Assembly (NCBI RefSeq): GCF_025175675.1
Contig: NZ_JANIOA010000014.1
Location: 1 to 64,000 of the forward strand
Length of the DNA: 64,000 nt
Direction of reading: 5' to 3'
Source of the DNA: Sedimenticola hydrogenitrophicus
GTDB lineage: Bacteria > Pseudomonadota > Gammaproteobacteria > Chromatiales > Chromatiaceae
Both the position numbers and the translations under genes were made by a program. The notes below the pieces were generated by a model that worked only from the letters and a program-made list of their open reading frames with translations, had not been told where the DNA came from and ran no database searches. Below, piece after piece: positions 44,199-54,094 of this stretch (position 1 is its first letter; each line of letters starts with the position of its first letter).

Positions 44199-47100
44199 TT
44201 GCCAAACTCTCATGACCAAGCCAACGCAACCTACGCCGCCCCCTGCCGCATGAATGCAGAGACCGCCTCGAGTAATCGTGACGAGACCCACTCCGCGCCA
44301 GGCGGTGTACTGCCGATCGTGCTGGTCTATGCCGGACTTTCGGTGATCTACATCCTGTTTTCCGACCTGTTGGTCAGTCGCCTGTTCGAGGACGCCATCA
44401 CCATCAATATCGTCAGCACCCTCAAGGGGTGGGGCTTCGTCGCCGTCACCTCGCTGCTGCTTTACTTTCTGATGAGCCGGCTGGCGGGGCAGATCGCCGG
44501 CGCGGTGTGGCGCGAGCAGCACCTGCAGGCGGAACAGCGGCGCACCCTGACGCTGCTCAACGCCATCACCCACAACACCACCGACGTGATTTTCATCAAG
44601 GACCGCGAAGGTCGCTATATCGTCGGCAACCCGGCCCTGGCGGAACTGCTGGGCAGACCGCTGGAGGAGATCATCGGTGCCGATGACTATGCGCTCTTCC
44701 CCGCCTCCCTGGCGAAGCAGTTGCGCGCGGATGACCGGCGCATCATGGCGGTGGGCCAGACCGAAACCTACCACGAAGCCATCATTGCCGGCGATAGCAC
44801 CCTACCCTACCTCACCACCAAGGGCCCGCTGCTGATCGGGGATAAAGTTGAAGGCATTTTTGGTATCGCCCGGGATATCTCTCCGATCAAACAGACAGAG
44901 ACGGATATCAGGAACACGCTGTCACGAACCGAGGAGCGCGAGGCCGAACTGGAGGCGGTGTTCCAGGCCCTGCCGGACCTGTTCTTCCGCATTGCCGGCG
45001 ACGGCACCATCCTGGACTATCGCGCGCAATCCGCCTCCAACATCTACCTTCCGCCCGAGGAGTTCCTCGGCAGGCGTATGCAGGAGGTGCTGCCCGAACC
45101 GACCGGCGAGTTGTTCACGCGCAAACTGCAGGAGGCGCTGACCTCCGCGGAAATACAGGTATTTGACTACAGCCTCACCCTGGGGGGAGAGAACCACCGC
45201 TACGAGGCACGCCTGACCCGCTTCATGCAGCGCGAAGAACTGATCTGCGTGGTGCGCAACATCACCGAACAGTATCGGGCCGAGGCGGCACTGCGCGAGA
45301 ACGAGCAGCGGCTGCGCACCCTGATCAACGCCACCCCGGATATCATCTGTTTCAAGGATGGCGCCGGACGCTGGCTTGAGGCCAACGAGGCGGACCTGGA
45401 ACTGTTCGGCCTGGCCGGGGTGGATTACCGGGGCAAGACCGACTCGGAGCTGGCCGAGTTCACCCACGACCTCTACCGCGAGGCCTTCCTCGCCTGCGAG
45501 TGGAGCGACGAGCAGGCGTGGCAGGCCGGCGGGCTCTCTCGTGGCCAGGAGGCCATTCCGAAAATCGACGGCGGACGCAAGGTCTTCGATATCATCAAGG
45601 TGCCGCTGTTCGAGAGCGACGGCGCGCGCAAAGGCCTGATCGTACTGGGTCGGGACATCACCGAGCGGGTGGCGGCGGAGCTTAAGATCACCCGCGCCAC
45701 CCACGAGTGGACCCAGGCCATGGACCAGTTCGACGACGTTATCTATTTGCTGGATATGGAGCGCCACCTGCTGCGGGCCAACAAGGCATTCTACGAGATG
45801 ACCGGACTGTCCCCGGAGCAGAGCGTCGGCCGGCCCATCGCCGAGCTGATCCACCCGCAGGGCGAGAAGGAGCTGTGCCCGGTCTGTCGCGCTCAGGAGT
45901 CCCGGGCCGAGACGGTCTTCACCATGGAGCCGGGGGAGTTCTTCAACCCCAGCGGCCGGCCAATGGAGGTCAGCCTGAAGCTGCTGCGCGACGATGACGG
46001 CAGCGCCAGCGGCATGCTGATGAGCCTGCACGACCTGAGCCGCACCCGTCAGACCGAGGAGCGGCTGCGACTCGCCGCCAGCGTGTTCGAGAGCACCGAC
46101 GAGGGGGTGGTCATCACCAATGCCGAGGGCAACATCCTGGAGGTCAACCGTGCCTTCAGCGATATCCAGGGCTACTCCCGCGAGGAGGTGATCGGAAAAA
46201 ATCCGCGCATGTTCAAGTCCGGGCATCACGACCAGAGTTTCTACCGCGATCTATGGCGTGCCCTGACCGAAACCGGACACTGGAGCGGGGAGTTGTGGAA
46301 CCGACGCAAGAACGGCGAGTTGTTCCCGAAATGGCAGACCATCAACCGGGTACTCGACAGCCACGGCAATCTGACCCATTACATCGGCATTTTCTCCGAC
46401 ATCACCCATATCAAACGCTCCAAGGAGCAATTGGACCACATGGGCCACCACGATGCCCTCACCGACCTGCCCAACCGCCTGCTGCTGAACGAGCGCCTGG
46501 AGCAGGCGATCAAGCATGCGGAACGCCACAACACCCAGTTGGCGGTGATCTTCCTGGACCTGGACAACTTCAAGCACATCAACGACAGCCTGGGCCATCC
46601 GGTAGGCGATCAGCTGCTGCAGGAGGTGGCGCGAAAACTGGTCCTGGCGGTACGCCAGGACGACACCGTGGCACGCATCGGCGGCGACGATTTTGTGCTG
46701 CTGCTGGAGGATATCGGCAAACCGGAGAACGCCGGCCTGGCGGCGCAGAAGTTGGCCGCGGTATTTGCCCAATCCTTCCAGCTCGAAGACCAGAGCATCC
46801 GCACCACCGCCAGCCTGGGCATCTGCATCTGTCCGCAGGACGGCAAGGATCCCGCCACCCTGCTGCGCAACGCCGATGCCGCCATGTACCGGGCCAAGGA
46901 GGAGGGACGCAACACCTATCAGTTCTATACCGAGGAGCTGACCCGCAACGCCTTCGAGCGGGTACTGCTGGAGAACAACCTGCGTCAGGCGATCGAGCAG
47001 GGACAGCTGCTGCTGCTGTATCAACTGCAGAAGGAGCTGCAGAGCGGCAAAATCATCGGTGTCGAGGCCCTGGTACGCTGGGTGCATCCGGAACTCGGGA

Positions 47101-47729
47101 TGATCTCACCCGCCAAGTTCATCCCCATGGCGGAAGAGTCCGGCCTGATCCACCCAATCGGTGACTGGGTGTTGAAAACGGCCTGTCACCAGGGCAAACG
47201 GTGGCTGGACAAGGGGATCGACTTCGGCCGCATCTCGGTCAACATCGCCGGCCCGCAACTGCAGCGCGGCACCCTGGTGAACGAGGTGATCGCGGCACTG
47301 AAGGAGACCGGACTACCCACCCACCACCTGGAACTGGAGGTGACCGAGGGCTTTATCATGCAGCAGGCGGAATCGGCCATCACCCAGTTGCAGGCGCTGC
47401 GCGATCTCGGACTGACCCTGGCCATCGACGACTTCGGCACCGGCTACTCCTCGCTCAGCTACCTGAAACAACTACCCATCCATAAACTCAAGATCGACCA
47501 GTCCTTTGTGCGCGACATCCCCGACGACCACAACGACATGGCCATAGCGGACGCCATCATCGCCATGGGCCGCAGTCTCGGCCTGACTGTGATCGCCGAG
47601 GGGGTGGAGACCGAAGCCCAGGCCGAGTTCCTGAAACAGGCCGGCTGCCAGGAGGGCCAGGGCTACCTGTACAGCAAGCCGGTCACGGCGGAAGCGGTGG
47701 AGGCGCTGATCCTCGCGCAGGCCGGCTAG
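44199..47729 (+). CDS. Membrane PAS-GGDEF-EAL c-di-GMP signalling protein
   Basis: 1176 residues. Two membrane helices (about 36-60 and 70-94), then four to five PAS domains (about 115-745; e.g. LLNAITHNTTDVIFIKDREGRYI, LINATPDIICFKDGAGRW, VFESTDEGVVITNAEGNILEVN), a GGDEF domain (about 755-910) and an EAL domain (about 925-1170). The cyclase site reads GGDDF instead of GGDEF, possibly weakening it. The EAL site looks complete: GVEALVRW, ELEVTEG, AIDDFGTGYSS, LKIDQSF, VIAEGVET. Likely a phosphodiesterase tuned by PAS inputs. TTG 44199 with AAGGGGGG upstream is the best start. Confidence 0.92.
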   Translation: MPNSHDQANATYAAPCRMNAETASSNRDETHSAPGGVLPIVLVYAGLSVIYILFSDLLVSRLFEDAITINIVSTLKGWGFVAVTSLLLYFLMSRLAGQIAGAVWREQHLQAEQRRTLTLLNAITHNTTDVIFIKDREGRYIVGNPALAELLGRPLEEIIGADDYALFPASLAKQLRADDRRIMAVGQTETYHEAIIAGDSTLPYLTTKGPLLIGDKVEGIFGIARDISPIKQTETDIRNTLSRTEEREAELEAVFQALPDLFFRIAGDGTILDYRAQSASNIYLPPEEFLGRRMQEVLPEPTGELFTRKLQEALTSAEIQVFDYSLTLGGENHRYEARLTRFMQREELICVVRNITEQYRAEAALRENEQRLRTLINATPDIICFKDGAGRWLEANEADLELFGLAGVDYRGKTDSELAEFTHDLYREAFLACEWSDEQAWQAGGLSRGQEAIPKIDGGRKVFDIIKVPLFESDGARKGLIVLGRDITERVAAELKITRATHEWTQAMDQFDDVIYLLDMERHLLRANKAFYEMTGLSPEQSVGRPIAELIHPQGEKELCPVCRAQESRAETVFTMEPGEFFNPSGRPMEVSLKLLRDDDGSASGMLMSLHDLSRTRQTEERLRLAASVFESTDEGVVITNAEGNILEVNRAFSDIQGYSREEVIGKNPRMFKSGHHDQSFYRDLWRALTETGHWSGELWNRRKNGELFPKWQTINRVLDSHGNLTHYIGIFSDITHIKRSKEQLDHMGHHDALTDLPNRLLLNERLEQAIKHAERHNTQLAVIFLDLDNFKHINDSLGHPVGDQLLQEVARKLVLAVRQDDTVARIGGDDFVLLLEDIGKPENAGLAAQKLAAVFAQSFQLEDQSIRTTASLGICICPQDGKDPATLLRNADAAMYRAKEEGRNTYQFYTEELTRNAFERVLLENNLRQAIEQGQLLLLYQLQKELQSGKIIGVEALVRWVHPELGMISPAKFIPMAEESGLIHPIGDWVLKTACHQGKRWLDKGIDFGRISVNIAGPQLQRGTLVNEVIAALKETGLPTHHLELEVTEGFIMQQAESAITQLQALRDLGLTLAIDDFGTGYSSLSYLKQLPIHKLKIDQSFVRDIPDDHNDMAIADAIIAMGRSLGLTVIAEGVETEAQAEFLKQAGCQEGQGYLYSKPVTAEAVEALILAQAG

Positions 47730-47766
47730 CCCTACCCGTTACCCACAACTGCCGATGAACACGCGT

Positions 47767-47896
47767 GATGGGTGGAGGCGCGCCACCCCTGTTGACGATT
47801 GTTCGTGCCGTAACCCATCTTCGGATGCGGATGTGCGTGCAGGCTGGGTTGCGCGCCGGCGCCGGCGGAGAGTTCATTGGGGCGCTCCACCCATCC
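47767..47896. repeat. Long dispersed repeat, copy 2 of 2
   Basis: About 130 bp bounded by GATGGGTGGAGG and CTCCACCCATC and sharing CGTAACCCATCTTCGGATGC and GGCGGAGAGTTCAT with 5968-6122. Confidence 0.75.
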
Positions 47897-47951
47897 GCCT
47901 GGACGCAGTTTCGGGCGGATAAGCTTGGGCATCCACCGGCATTCGTTTCAT

Positions 47952-47983
47952 GGTGGATGCGCCTACCGGCTTATCCACCCTAC
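47952..47983. repeat. Dispersed hairpin repeat (GTGGATGCG...ATCCAC), copy 3
   Basis: Identical in sequence to 33-64 apart from its flanks. Confidence 0.75.
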
Positions 47984-48011
47984 AAGCACTGCGAACCCCG
48001 CAGCTTGAGTA

Positions 48012-49445
48012 CTAAAAATGGATCACCTCGCCCAGGGTCGGGATCGAGGCATCCCAGTTGAACTCCTCGACAAAGCATTTCTGCAGGGCCAGCATACTTT
48101 CGGATTCGCCGTGCACCAGATAGAGCCGGGGCATGGCCTTGCGCATGTGCCCTGCCCATTCCAGCAGCTGCGATTGGCCGGCATGGGCGGAGAAGCCGCC
48201 CAGGGTGTGGATCTGCGCCTTGACGGCAATCTCGCTGCCGAGGATTTTCACTTTCTTCACCCCATCCACCAATAGTCGGCCCAGAGTGCCGCGGGCCTGG
48301 AACCCGGCGATGATCAGGTGGGTATTCTTGCGCCAGAGGTTGTATTTCAGGTGGTGCCTGATGCGCCCGCCGTGACACATGCCGCTGCCGGCGATGATAA
48401 TGGCGCCGCCGCTGATCTTGTTCAGCGCCATCGACTCCTCGACACTGCGGGTAAAGCGCAGGATCGGCAGCCACTGCTGCCAGTCATGGGTCATGATCTC
48501 GCGGAACTCGGGATCATCCTTGTTGAACAACCGGGTGTTCTGCTCATAGATCTCGCTGATGCTGGTGGCCATCGGGCTGTCGATGAAGATGTTGTTCTGC
48601 CGCAGCTGCCCGGACTGATAGAGCTGCCCCAGGTGATAGATCAGATCCTGGGTCCGGCCCACGGCAAACGACGGAATCAGCACATTACCGCCACTTTGCG
48701 CCGCCGCGTCCAGCGCCGCACTGAACTCCGCCATGGTCTCCTCCAGCGGCTGATGATTCCGGTTACCGTAGGTCGACTCCAGCAGCAACAGATCCGCCTC
48801 GGAGATAATGGCCGGATCGCGCATCAGCGGGGCGCGGCTGTTACCCAGGTCACCGGAAAACACCAGCTTGCGGGTCTCCCCCTTGTCCTCGATCCACAAC
48901 TCGACGATGGCCGATCCGAGGATATGCCCGGCCTCGCGAAAACAGAGCCGGACGCCGGGCAGAATCTCCGCCACGGCGCCATAGGTCATCCCCTGGCACA
49001 GCGCCAGCTCCCGTTCCACATCGTCGATATCATAGAGCGGCTCGATAGCCCTTTTTCCCGCACGGGCGCGCCGCTTGTTCTCCCATTCGGTATCCTTCTG
49101 CTGCAGGAATGCGGCATCCTTGTGCATGGTCGGCAGCAACGCCTCGGTCTGCAGGGTCATGTAGATCGGTCCACCGTAGCCCTGCTTCACCAACAGCGGC
49201 AGCATGCCCGAATGATCCAGGTGGGCGTGGGACAGGACCACCGCATCGATGTCGCCGACGGCGAACGGGAAGTGGACTTCGTTCGCCTCGTTGCCGTTCG
49301 ATCCGCCACGCCGCCCCCCTTTCTTATTATTGTTCTCTCCCTGCAGCAGGCCGCACTCCAACAGTATCCGCTGCTGTCCGCTGCTGATCAGATAGCAGGA
49401 GCCGGTCACCCGTTGCGCCGCACCATAAAATGTCAATGTACTCAC
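48012..49445 (-). CDS. Beta-CASP metallo-beta-lactamase RNA exonuclease-like protein
   Basis: About 477 residues from GTG 49445, preceded by GGGAGG. The metal motifs are AVVLSHAHLDHSGMLPLL (HxHxDH), FREAGHILGSA, FSGDLGN and the C-terminal SAHAGQSQLLEW (beta-CASP motif C histidine); the beta-CASP insert includes PSFAVGRTQDLIYHL and IFIDSPMA. Related to CPSF-73 and bacterial RNA-processing exonucleases (YsiF/Int11-like). A glycine/asparagine-rich loop (GENNNKKGGRRGGSNGNE) follows the first strands. RNA substrate unknown. Confidence 0.92.
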   Translation of the reverse strand: MSTLTFYGAAQRVTGSCYLISSGQQRILLECGLLQGENNNKKGGRRGGSNGNEANEVHFPFAVGDIDAVVLSHAHLDHSGMLPLLVKQGYGGPIYMTLQTEALLPTMHKDAAFLQQKDTEWENKRRARAGKRAIEPLYDIDDVERELALCQGMTYGAVAEILPGVRLCFREAGHILGSAIVELWIEDKGETRKLVFSGDLGNSRAPLMRDPAIISEADLLLLESTYGNRNHQPLEETMAEFSAALDAAAQSGGNVLIPSFAVGRTQDLIYHLGQLYQSGQLRQNNIFIDSPMATSISEIYEQNTRLFNKDDPEFREIMTHDWQQWLPILRFTRSVEESMALNKISGGAIIIAGSGMCHGGRIRHHLKYNLWRKNTHLIIAGFQARGTLGRLLVDGVKKVKILGSEIAVKAQIHTLGGFSAHAGQSQLLEWAGHMRKAMPRLYLVHGESESMLALQKCFVEEFNWDASIPTLGEVIHF

Positions 49446-49632
49446 CCGTACCTCCCGCCAACGACAGAACCAAAACCACTCCCGGTAATCATAACCAGGA
49501 TGCGGCCTCGCGTCCGACAACAAGGATTCTCCGTTGACCCGCGTCAAGGCGCCCGGTCGACAGCGGTAACAGGAATCAACTAGGCTGTGGATACATCGAC
49601 ACCCAATCCATCACCCCGCAACCCCAGGTCCG

Positions 49633-52386
49633 ATGATGACTATCAACCACAGACGCCATCAGAAGAAGCACCGGCCGGACAGGCCCGCAAGCGCCTGGCA
49701 CGCCATGGCGGCAGCGGCGGTTTTTGACTCCCTTTCCACTCACGAGGAGGGCTTGAGCGCGACGGAGGTGGAACGCCGCCTGGCCCTACATGGCCCCAAC
49801 AGGCTCAACCCGCCGGCCGCCCGCAGTGCCCTGGCGCGATTTCTCGATCAGTTCCGCAACGTATTGATCTATGTCCTGCTGGTGGCGGGCGCGGTGACCA
49901 CCGCCATGGGTCATCTGGTCGACTCCGGGGTGATATTTGGTGTGGTGATCATCAACGCGATTATCGGCTTCATCCAGGAAGGCAAGGCCGAACGGGCACT
50001 GGAGGCGGTACGCAATATGCTATCACCCCAGGCCATGGTGATCCGAGACGGCAAGAGATTCACCCTGCCGGCCGAGCAACTCGTCCCGGGTGACCTGGTG
50101 TTCATCCAGTCCGGGGACCGGGTGCCGGCGGATCTGCGCCTGTTCAATCTCCGCAACCTGCACATTGACGAGGCGATGCTCACCGGCGAATCGCTGGCGG
50201 CGGAAAAAAGCACCGATCCCGTGGAACCGCATGCCCCACTGGGGGACCGCGGCTGCATGGCTTACTCCGGCACACTGGTCACCTTCGGACAGGGCACCGG
50301 CCTGGTGGTCGCCACCGGCGAACAGAGCGAGATCGGCAGAATCAGCACCCTGCTGGCGCAGGTAGAGGTACTGAACACCCCCCTGACCCGACAGATGGCG
50401 CAGTTTGCCAGCCGGCTCTCCATGGCCATCCTGGCCATCGCCCTGTTTGCCGCCCTGTTCGGCATCCTGGTGCATGGCAACTCCCTGGAGGAGATGTTTC
50501 TCGCCGCTGTGGGACTGGCGGTAGCGGCGATTCCGGAGGGTCTCCCGGCCATTATCACCATCACCCTGGCGATCGGGGTGCAGCGGATGGCGGGCAGAAA
50601 CGCCATTATCCGGCGCCTGCCGGCGGTGGAGACCCTCGGTTCGGTCAATGTGATCTGTTCCGACAAGACAGGCACCCTGACCCGCAACGAAATGATGGTG
50701 CAGTCGCTGGTGTTCGCCGACGCCTCCCTCGATGTTGAGGGCAGCGGCTATGACCCACGCGGGGGCTTTGTCGACCGGGAGGGCACCCCCTGGGATCCCG
50801 CCCACCCCCTGCTCAGCACCTGCTGCCGCGCCGCCATGCTCTGTAACGATGCCACGATGACGGAAAAGGAGGGGCGCTGGCAACTGCATGGTGATCCGAT
50901 GGAAGGCGCCCTCGTGGTGCTGGGCATGAAGGGCGGTTATGACCCGAGCCAGCTGGCCGAGCAGATGCCGCGCACGGATGTGATCCCGTTCGAATCGGAG
51001 CACCGCTTCATGGCCACCCTGCACCATGACCACAGCGGACGGGGCTGTATCTACATCAAGGGGGCGAGCGAAACCATCCTGCCCCGCTGCACCAGCCAAT
51101 ACAGCGCCGACGGCCCGCAACCGATCGACCCACTGTTCTGGGACACGCAGACCGAGACCATCGCCGCCCGCGGACAGCGCACCCTGGCCATCGCCATGCG
51201 CCCGACCGATGCGCAGCAGCGGGTGCTGAATTTCCATGATGTCGAGGGCGACCTGACCCTGCTGGGGCTGATGGGTATAGTCGACCCGCCGCGTAGCGAG
51301 GCCATTGAGGCGATCGCGCGCTGCTACACGGCCGGCATCCAGGTCAAGATGATCACCGGCGACCACGCCACCACCGCCCGGGCCATCGCCAGAAGCATGG
51401 GTATCAGGGACGCCGGGAGTTCACTCACCGGCGCGGAACTGGAGTCGATGGACGAGGCGCGGCTCAGGGAGCGGGTCAGAGACAACAATATCTTTGCCCG
51501 CACCAGTCCGGAGCAGAAGCTGCGCCTGGTCAAGGCGCTGCAACAGAGTGGCCTGGTGGTGGCCATGACCGGTGACGGGGTGAATGACGCCCCCGCCCTG
51601 AAGCGGGCCGACATCGGCGTCGCCATGGGGATCAAGGGCAGTGAAACCGCCAAGGAATCTGCGGAAATGGTGCTGGCCGATGACAACTTCGCCTCCATCG
51701 TCAAGGCGATCGAGGAGGGCAGGACCGTCTATGACAATATCAAGAAGTCCATCCTGTTCATCCTGCCGACCAACGGCGGCGAGGCGCTGACCATTCTCGC
51801 CGCGATCGCCTTCGGGCAACTGTTGCCGGTGACGGCGGCCCAGATCCTCTGGGTCAACATGATCACCGCCGTGACCCTGGCCCTCTCCCTGGCCTTTGAA
51901 CCGGCCGAGGCCAATATCATGCAGCGACGCCCGCGGGACACCCGGGACTCGCTGCTCTCGCCCTTCATGGCCTGGAGGATTCTGTATGTATCCGTGCTGA
52001 TGGTGCTGGCCACTTTCGGGCTGTTTCTCTGGGAGCACAACGCCGGCGCCAGTATCGAGACCGCGCGTACCGTGGCCGTGAACACCCTGGTGGTGGCGGA
52101 GATATTCTATCTGCTCAACGCCCGCTATATCATTGCCTCGGTTCTCAACCGCGACGGTCTGCTGGGTAGCCGCTATGTTCTGCTGGCCATCCTCATCGTC
52201 TCATTGTTCCAAATGCTGTACACCTATCTGCCGTTGATGCAGCTGTTCTTCCACTCCGCACCGCTGCCGATCGAGGCCTGGCTGCGGATCATTGCCGCGG
52301 GCGTGCTGCTGTTCTTCCTGGTGGAGCTGGAAAAGCTGGTGGTGCGCCGATTCTTCCGGGGACCGCGGCGGCAAAGCGGCGCCTGA
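49633..52386 (+). CDS. P2-type cation-transporting ATPase (CtpF-like)
   Basis: 917 residues. Cation ATPase N-domain, actuator loop (LTGES in DEAMLTGESLAAEK), phosphorylation site ICSDKTGTLTRNEMM near 345, hinge MTGDGVNDAPALKRADIGVAMG, and about ten membrane helices. Helix 4 has VAAIPEGLPAIITIT as in calcium pumps, but helix 6 reads ILWVNMITAVTLALSLAFEP, where calcium pumps have NLVTDGLPA; the key aspartate is missing. This resembles CtpF-type bacterial pumps with debated ion choice. ATG 49633 with AGG upstream. Confidence 0.9.
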   Translation: MMTINHRRHQKKHRPDRPASAWHAMAAAAVFDSLSTHEEGLSATEVERRLALHGPNRLNPPAARSALARFLDQFRNVLIYVLLVAGAVTTAMGHLVDSGVIFGVVIINAIIGFIQEGKAERALEAVRNMLSPQAMVIRDGKRFTLPAEQLVPGDLVFIQSGDRVPADLRLFNLRNLHIDEAMLTGESLAAEKSTDPVEPHAPLGDRGCMAYSGTLVTFGQGTGLVVATGEQSEIGRISTLLAQVEVLNTPLTRQMAQFASRLSMAILAIALFAALFGILVHGNSLEEMFLAAVGLAVAAIPEGLPAIITITLAIGVQRMAGRNAIIRRLPAVETLGSVNVICSDKTGTLTRNEMMVQSLVFADASLDVEGSGYDPRGGFVDREGTPWDPAHPLLSTCCRAAMLCNDATMTEKEGRWQLHGDPMEGALVVLGMKGGYDPSQLAEQMPRTDVIPFESEHRFMATLHHDHSGRGCIYIKGASETILPRCTSQYSADGPQPIDPLFWDTQTETIAARGQRTLAIAMRPTDAQQRVLNFHDVEGDLTLLGLMGIVDPPRSEAIEAIARCYTAGIQVKMITGDHATTARAIARSMGIRDAGSSLTGAELESMDEARLRERVRDNNIFARTSPEQKLRLVKALQQSGLVVAMTGDGVNDAPALKRADIGVAMGIKGSETAKESAEMVLADDNFASIVKAIEEGRTVYDNIKKSILFILPTNGGEALTILAAIAFGQLLPVTAAQILWVNMITAVTLALSLAFEPAEANIMQRRPRDTRDSLLSPFMAWRILYVSVLMVLATFGLFLWEHNAGASIETARTVAVNTLVVAEIFYLLNARYIIASVLNRDGLLGSRYVLLAILIVSLFQMLYTYLPLMQLFFHSAPLPIEAWLRIIAAGVLLFFLVELEKLVVRRFFRGPRRQSGA

Positions 52387-52430
52387 CCGGTCACGCCGCA
52401 GCAGAACGGCGGGGCAGCCTACCGCAGCGG

Positions 52431-52464
52431 CAGGAGTCTGTCGGACTTGCCCGACAGACTCCTG
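52431..52464. terminator. Bidirectional hairpin between convergent genes
   Basis: Perfect 14-bp stem CAGGAGTCTGTCGG / CCGACAGACTCCTG with a 6-base loop, between the P-type ATPase stop and the amtB stop. No U-tract. The arm also resembles the ends of the 21980 fold-back element. Confidence 0.55.
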
Positions 52465-52470
52465 ATCCGA

Positions 52471-53766
52471 TCAATAGTTATAACCGGTCTCTTCATGGCT
52501 GACGGTATCCAGGCCTTCCACCTCCTGCTCGTCAGTGACGCGCAATCCGCTGGTCAGCACGCCCACCAGCTTCAGGATCAGGTAGGTGCCCACGGCGGTA
52601 AACAGGACCCCGACCGCCACGCCGACCAGCTGGACCGAGAACTGCCCCCCCATGCTGTCGATGCCGTCGGCGAAGCCATAACCGCTGAAGACACCCAGCT
52701 CGGTCGAGGAGAGGACACCCGCCAGCAGGGTGCCCATGATGCCGCCAATGCCGTGCACCGGAAACACATCCAGCGAGTCATCGATCTTGAGCACCCGTTT
52801 GATGTACTGAGTCGCGGTGAAGCAGACGCCACCGGCCAGCAGGCCGATCAACAGCGCCCCGCCGGGGCCGACAAAGCCCGAGGCCGGGGTAATGGTACCC
52901 AGGCCCGCCACCATGCCGGTGACCGCGCCCAGCACGCTCGGCTTGCCGAAACGTTTCCACTCGATCACCGACCAGGTCATGGCGCCCGCCGCCGCTGAAA
53001 TATGCGTGGCCAGCATGGCCATGGCGGCATCCCCATTGGCCGCCAGGGCACTGCCGCCGTTGAACCCGAACCAGCCCACCCAGAGCATGCCGGCACCGGT
53101 CACGGTCATGGGCAGGTTGTGAGGCGGCATCGCGGTAGTGGGAAAGCCGTTACGCGGTCCCAGCACTACCGCCGCCACCAGGGCTGCCACGCCCGCCGTG
53201 ATATGCACCACCACACCGCCGGCAAAATCGAACAGCCCCATCTGCTGCAGCCAGCCACCGCCCCAGACCCAGTGGGTGATCGGCGCGTAGACCGCTACCA
53301 GCCAGATACAGCTGAACAGCAGCATGGCGGAGAATTTCATCCGTTCGGCGTAGCCGCCGATGATCAGTGCCGGGGTGATAATGGCAAAGGTCATCTGAAA
53401 CAGCATGAACAGCGACTCGGGGATATCCCCGACCAGCGATTCCCGGCCAACCCCCGCCAGCATCACCTTGCTGAAATCGCCGATCCAGCCATTCCCCTCA
53501 CCAAAGGCCAGGCTGTAGCCAAACACCAGCCAGATAATGGACGCCGCGCCGGCAATGGCAAAGCACTGCATCAGCACGGAGAGCACATTTTTGGTTCTGA
53601 CCAGGCCACCATAAAACAGCGCCAGACCAGGCAGCGTCATAAACAGGACCAGGGCCGTTGCTGTGAGTATCCATGCGGTGTTGGCACTGTTCAGGGCTGC
53701 CTCCTCAGCCTGAACCAGTCCGGGCAGAAGCCCCGACAGGGACGCGATCAATAGAGGTTTTCTCAT
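52471..53766 (-). CDS. amtB: Ammonium transporter
   Basis: 431 residues: signal peptide (MRKPLLIASLSGLLPGLVQA), then eleven helices. Characteristic segments are LPGLALFYGGLVRTKNVLS, DFAGGVVVHITAGVAALVAAVVLGPR (pore histidine) and DVFPVHGIGGIMGTLLAG (second pore histidine). It conducts ammonium/ammonia across the inner membrane. No glnK lies beside it, unusual for amtB. ATG 53766 has GGGAG upstream. A sigma-54 promoter and a terminator-like hairpin precede it, implying nitrogen control. Confidence 0.96.
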   Translation of the reverse strand: MRKPLLIASLSGLLPGLVQAEEAALNSANTAWILTATALVLFMTLPGLALFYGGLVRTKNVLSVLMQCFAIAGAASIIWLVFGYSLAFGEGNGWIGDFSKVMLAGVGRESLVGDIPESLFMLFQMTFAIITPALIIGGYAERMKFSAMLLFSCIWLVAVYAPITHWVWGGGWLQQMGLFDFAGGVVVHITAGVAALVAAVVLGPRNGFPTTAMPPHNLPMTVTGAGMLWVGWFGFNGGSALAANGDAAMAMLATHISAAAGAMTWSVIEWKRFGKPSVLGAVTGMVAGLGTITPASGFVGPGGALLIGLLAGGVCFTATQYIKRVLKIDDSLDVFPVHGIGGIMGTLLAGVLSSTELGVFSGYGFADGIDSMGGQFSVQLVGVAVGVLFTAVGTYLILKLVGVLTSGLRVTDEQEVEGLDTVSHEETGYNY

Positions 53767-53790
53767 TACATTCTCCCAAGCATAAAAAAA

Positions 53791-53810
53791 CGGCACCCAC
53801 GATCAGTGCC
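53791..53810 (-). terminator. Terminator-like hairpin in the amtB leader
   Basis: On the minus strand GGCAC-N9-GTGCC is followed by TTTTTTT and, 8 bases later, the amtB ribosome site. It lies between the sigma-54 promoter and the gene, so it could work as an attenuator or end an upstream transcript. Confidence 0.6.
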
Positions 53811-53865
53811 CTTGCATAAAAAAGCGGAAACCATCAACCATAGCCGACAGATTGCCGCCAAATCA

Positions 53866-53881
53866 TGCACAATTCGTGCCC
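53866..53881 (-). promoter_or_regulatory. Sigma-54 promoter of amtB
   Basis: Minus strand GGGCACGAATTGTGCA has the GG-N10-GC spacing of RpoN promoters (consensus TGGCACG-N4-TTGCA). The start point would be about 88 bases before ATG 53766. Confidence 0.7.
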
Positions 53882-54067
53882 ATAGAATAATAATAATGAT
53901 ATCAATATGATAGGTAGTTAGCGCACTTAAAACAGGCAGGGCGTGCACGGTTAAGAGGCGAATACACCCCATTCACGCACTATTTTTGTGCGTCCATGTG
54001 TGCCACGCCGCTCGCGCACATCCCCGACCCTGGCTCCCGCTTCACGCTGCATCCTCGATCCCTGGAC

Positions 54068-54094
54068 AAAAAAAACCGCCCAGGGAGAGGGCGG
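54068..54094 (-). terminator. Orphan minus-strand intrinsic terminator
   Basis: Minus strand CCGCCC-TCTCCCT-GGGCGG followed by T8. No gene on that strand ends here: the nearest feature upstream on that strand is beyond 55 kb and has its own context. It may end a small RNA transcribed from about 54200 downward. The remaining sequence of the 53767-54345 gap is AT-rich in parts and contains no gene. Confidence 0.75.

Noticed and set aside
52471-53766. PII control of AmtB by the PII-like gene at 28854
   Set aside because: That gene lies 24 kb away, overlaps the DUF1538 operon, and lacks the GlnK T-loop residues.
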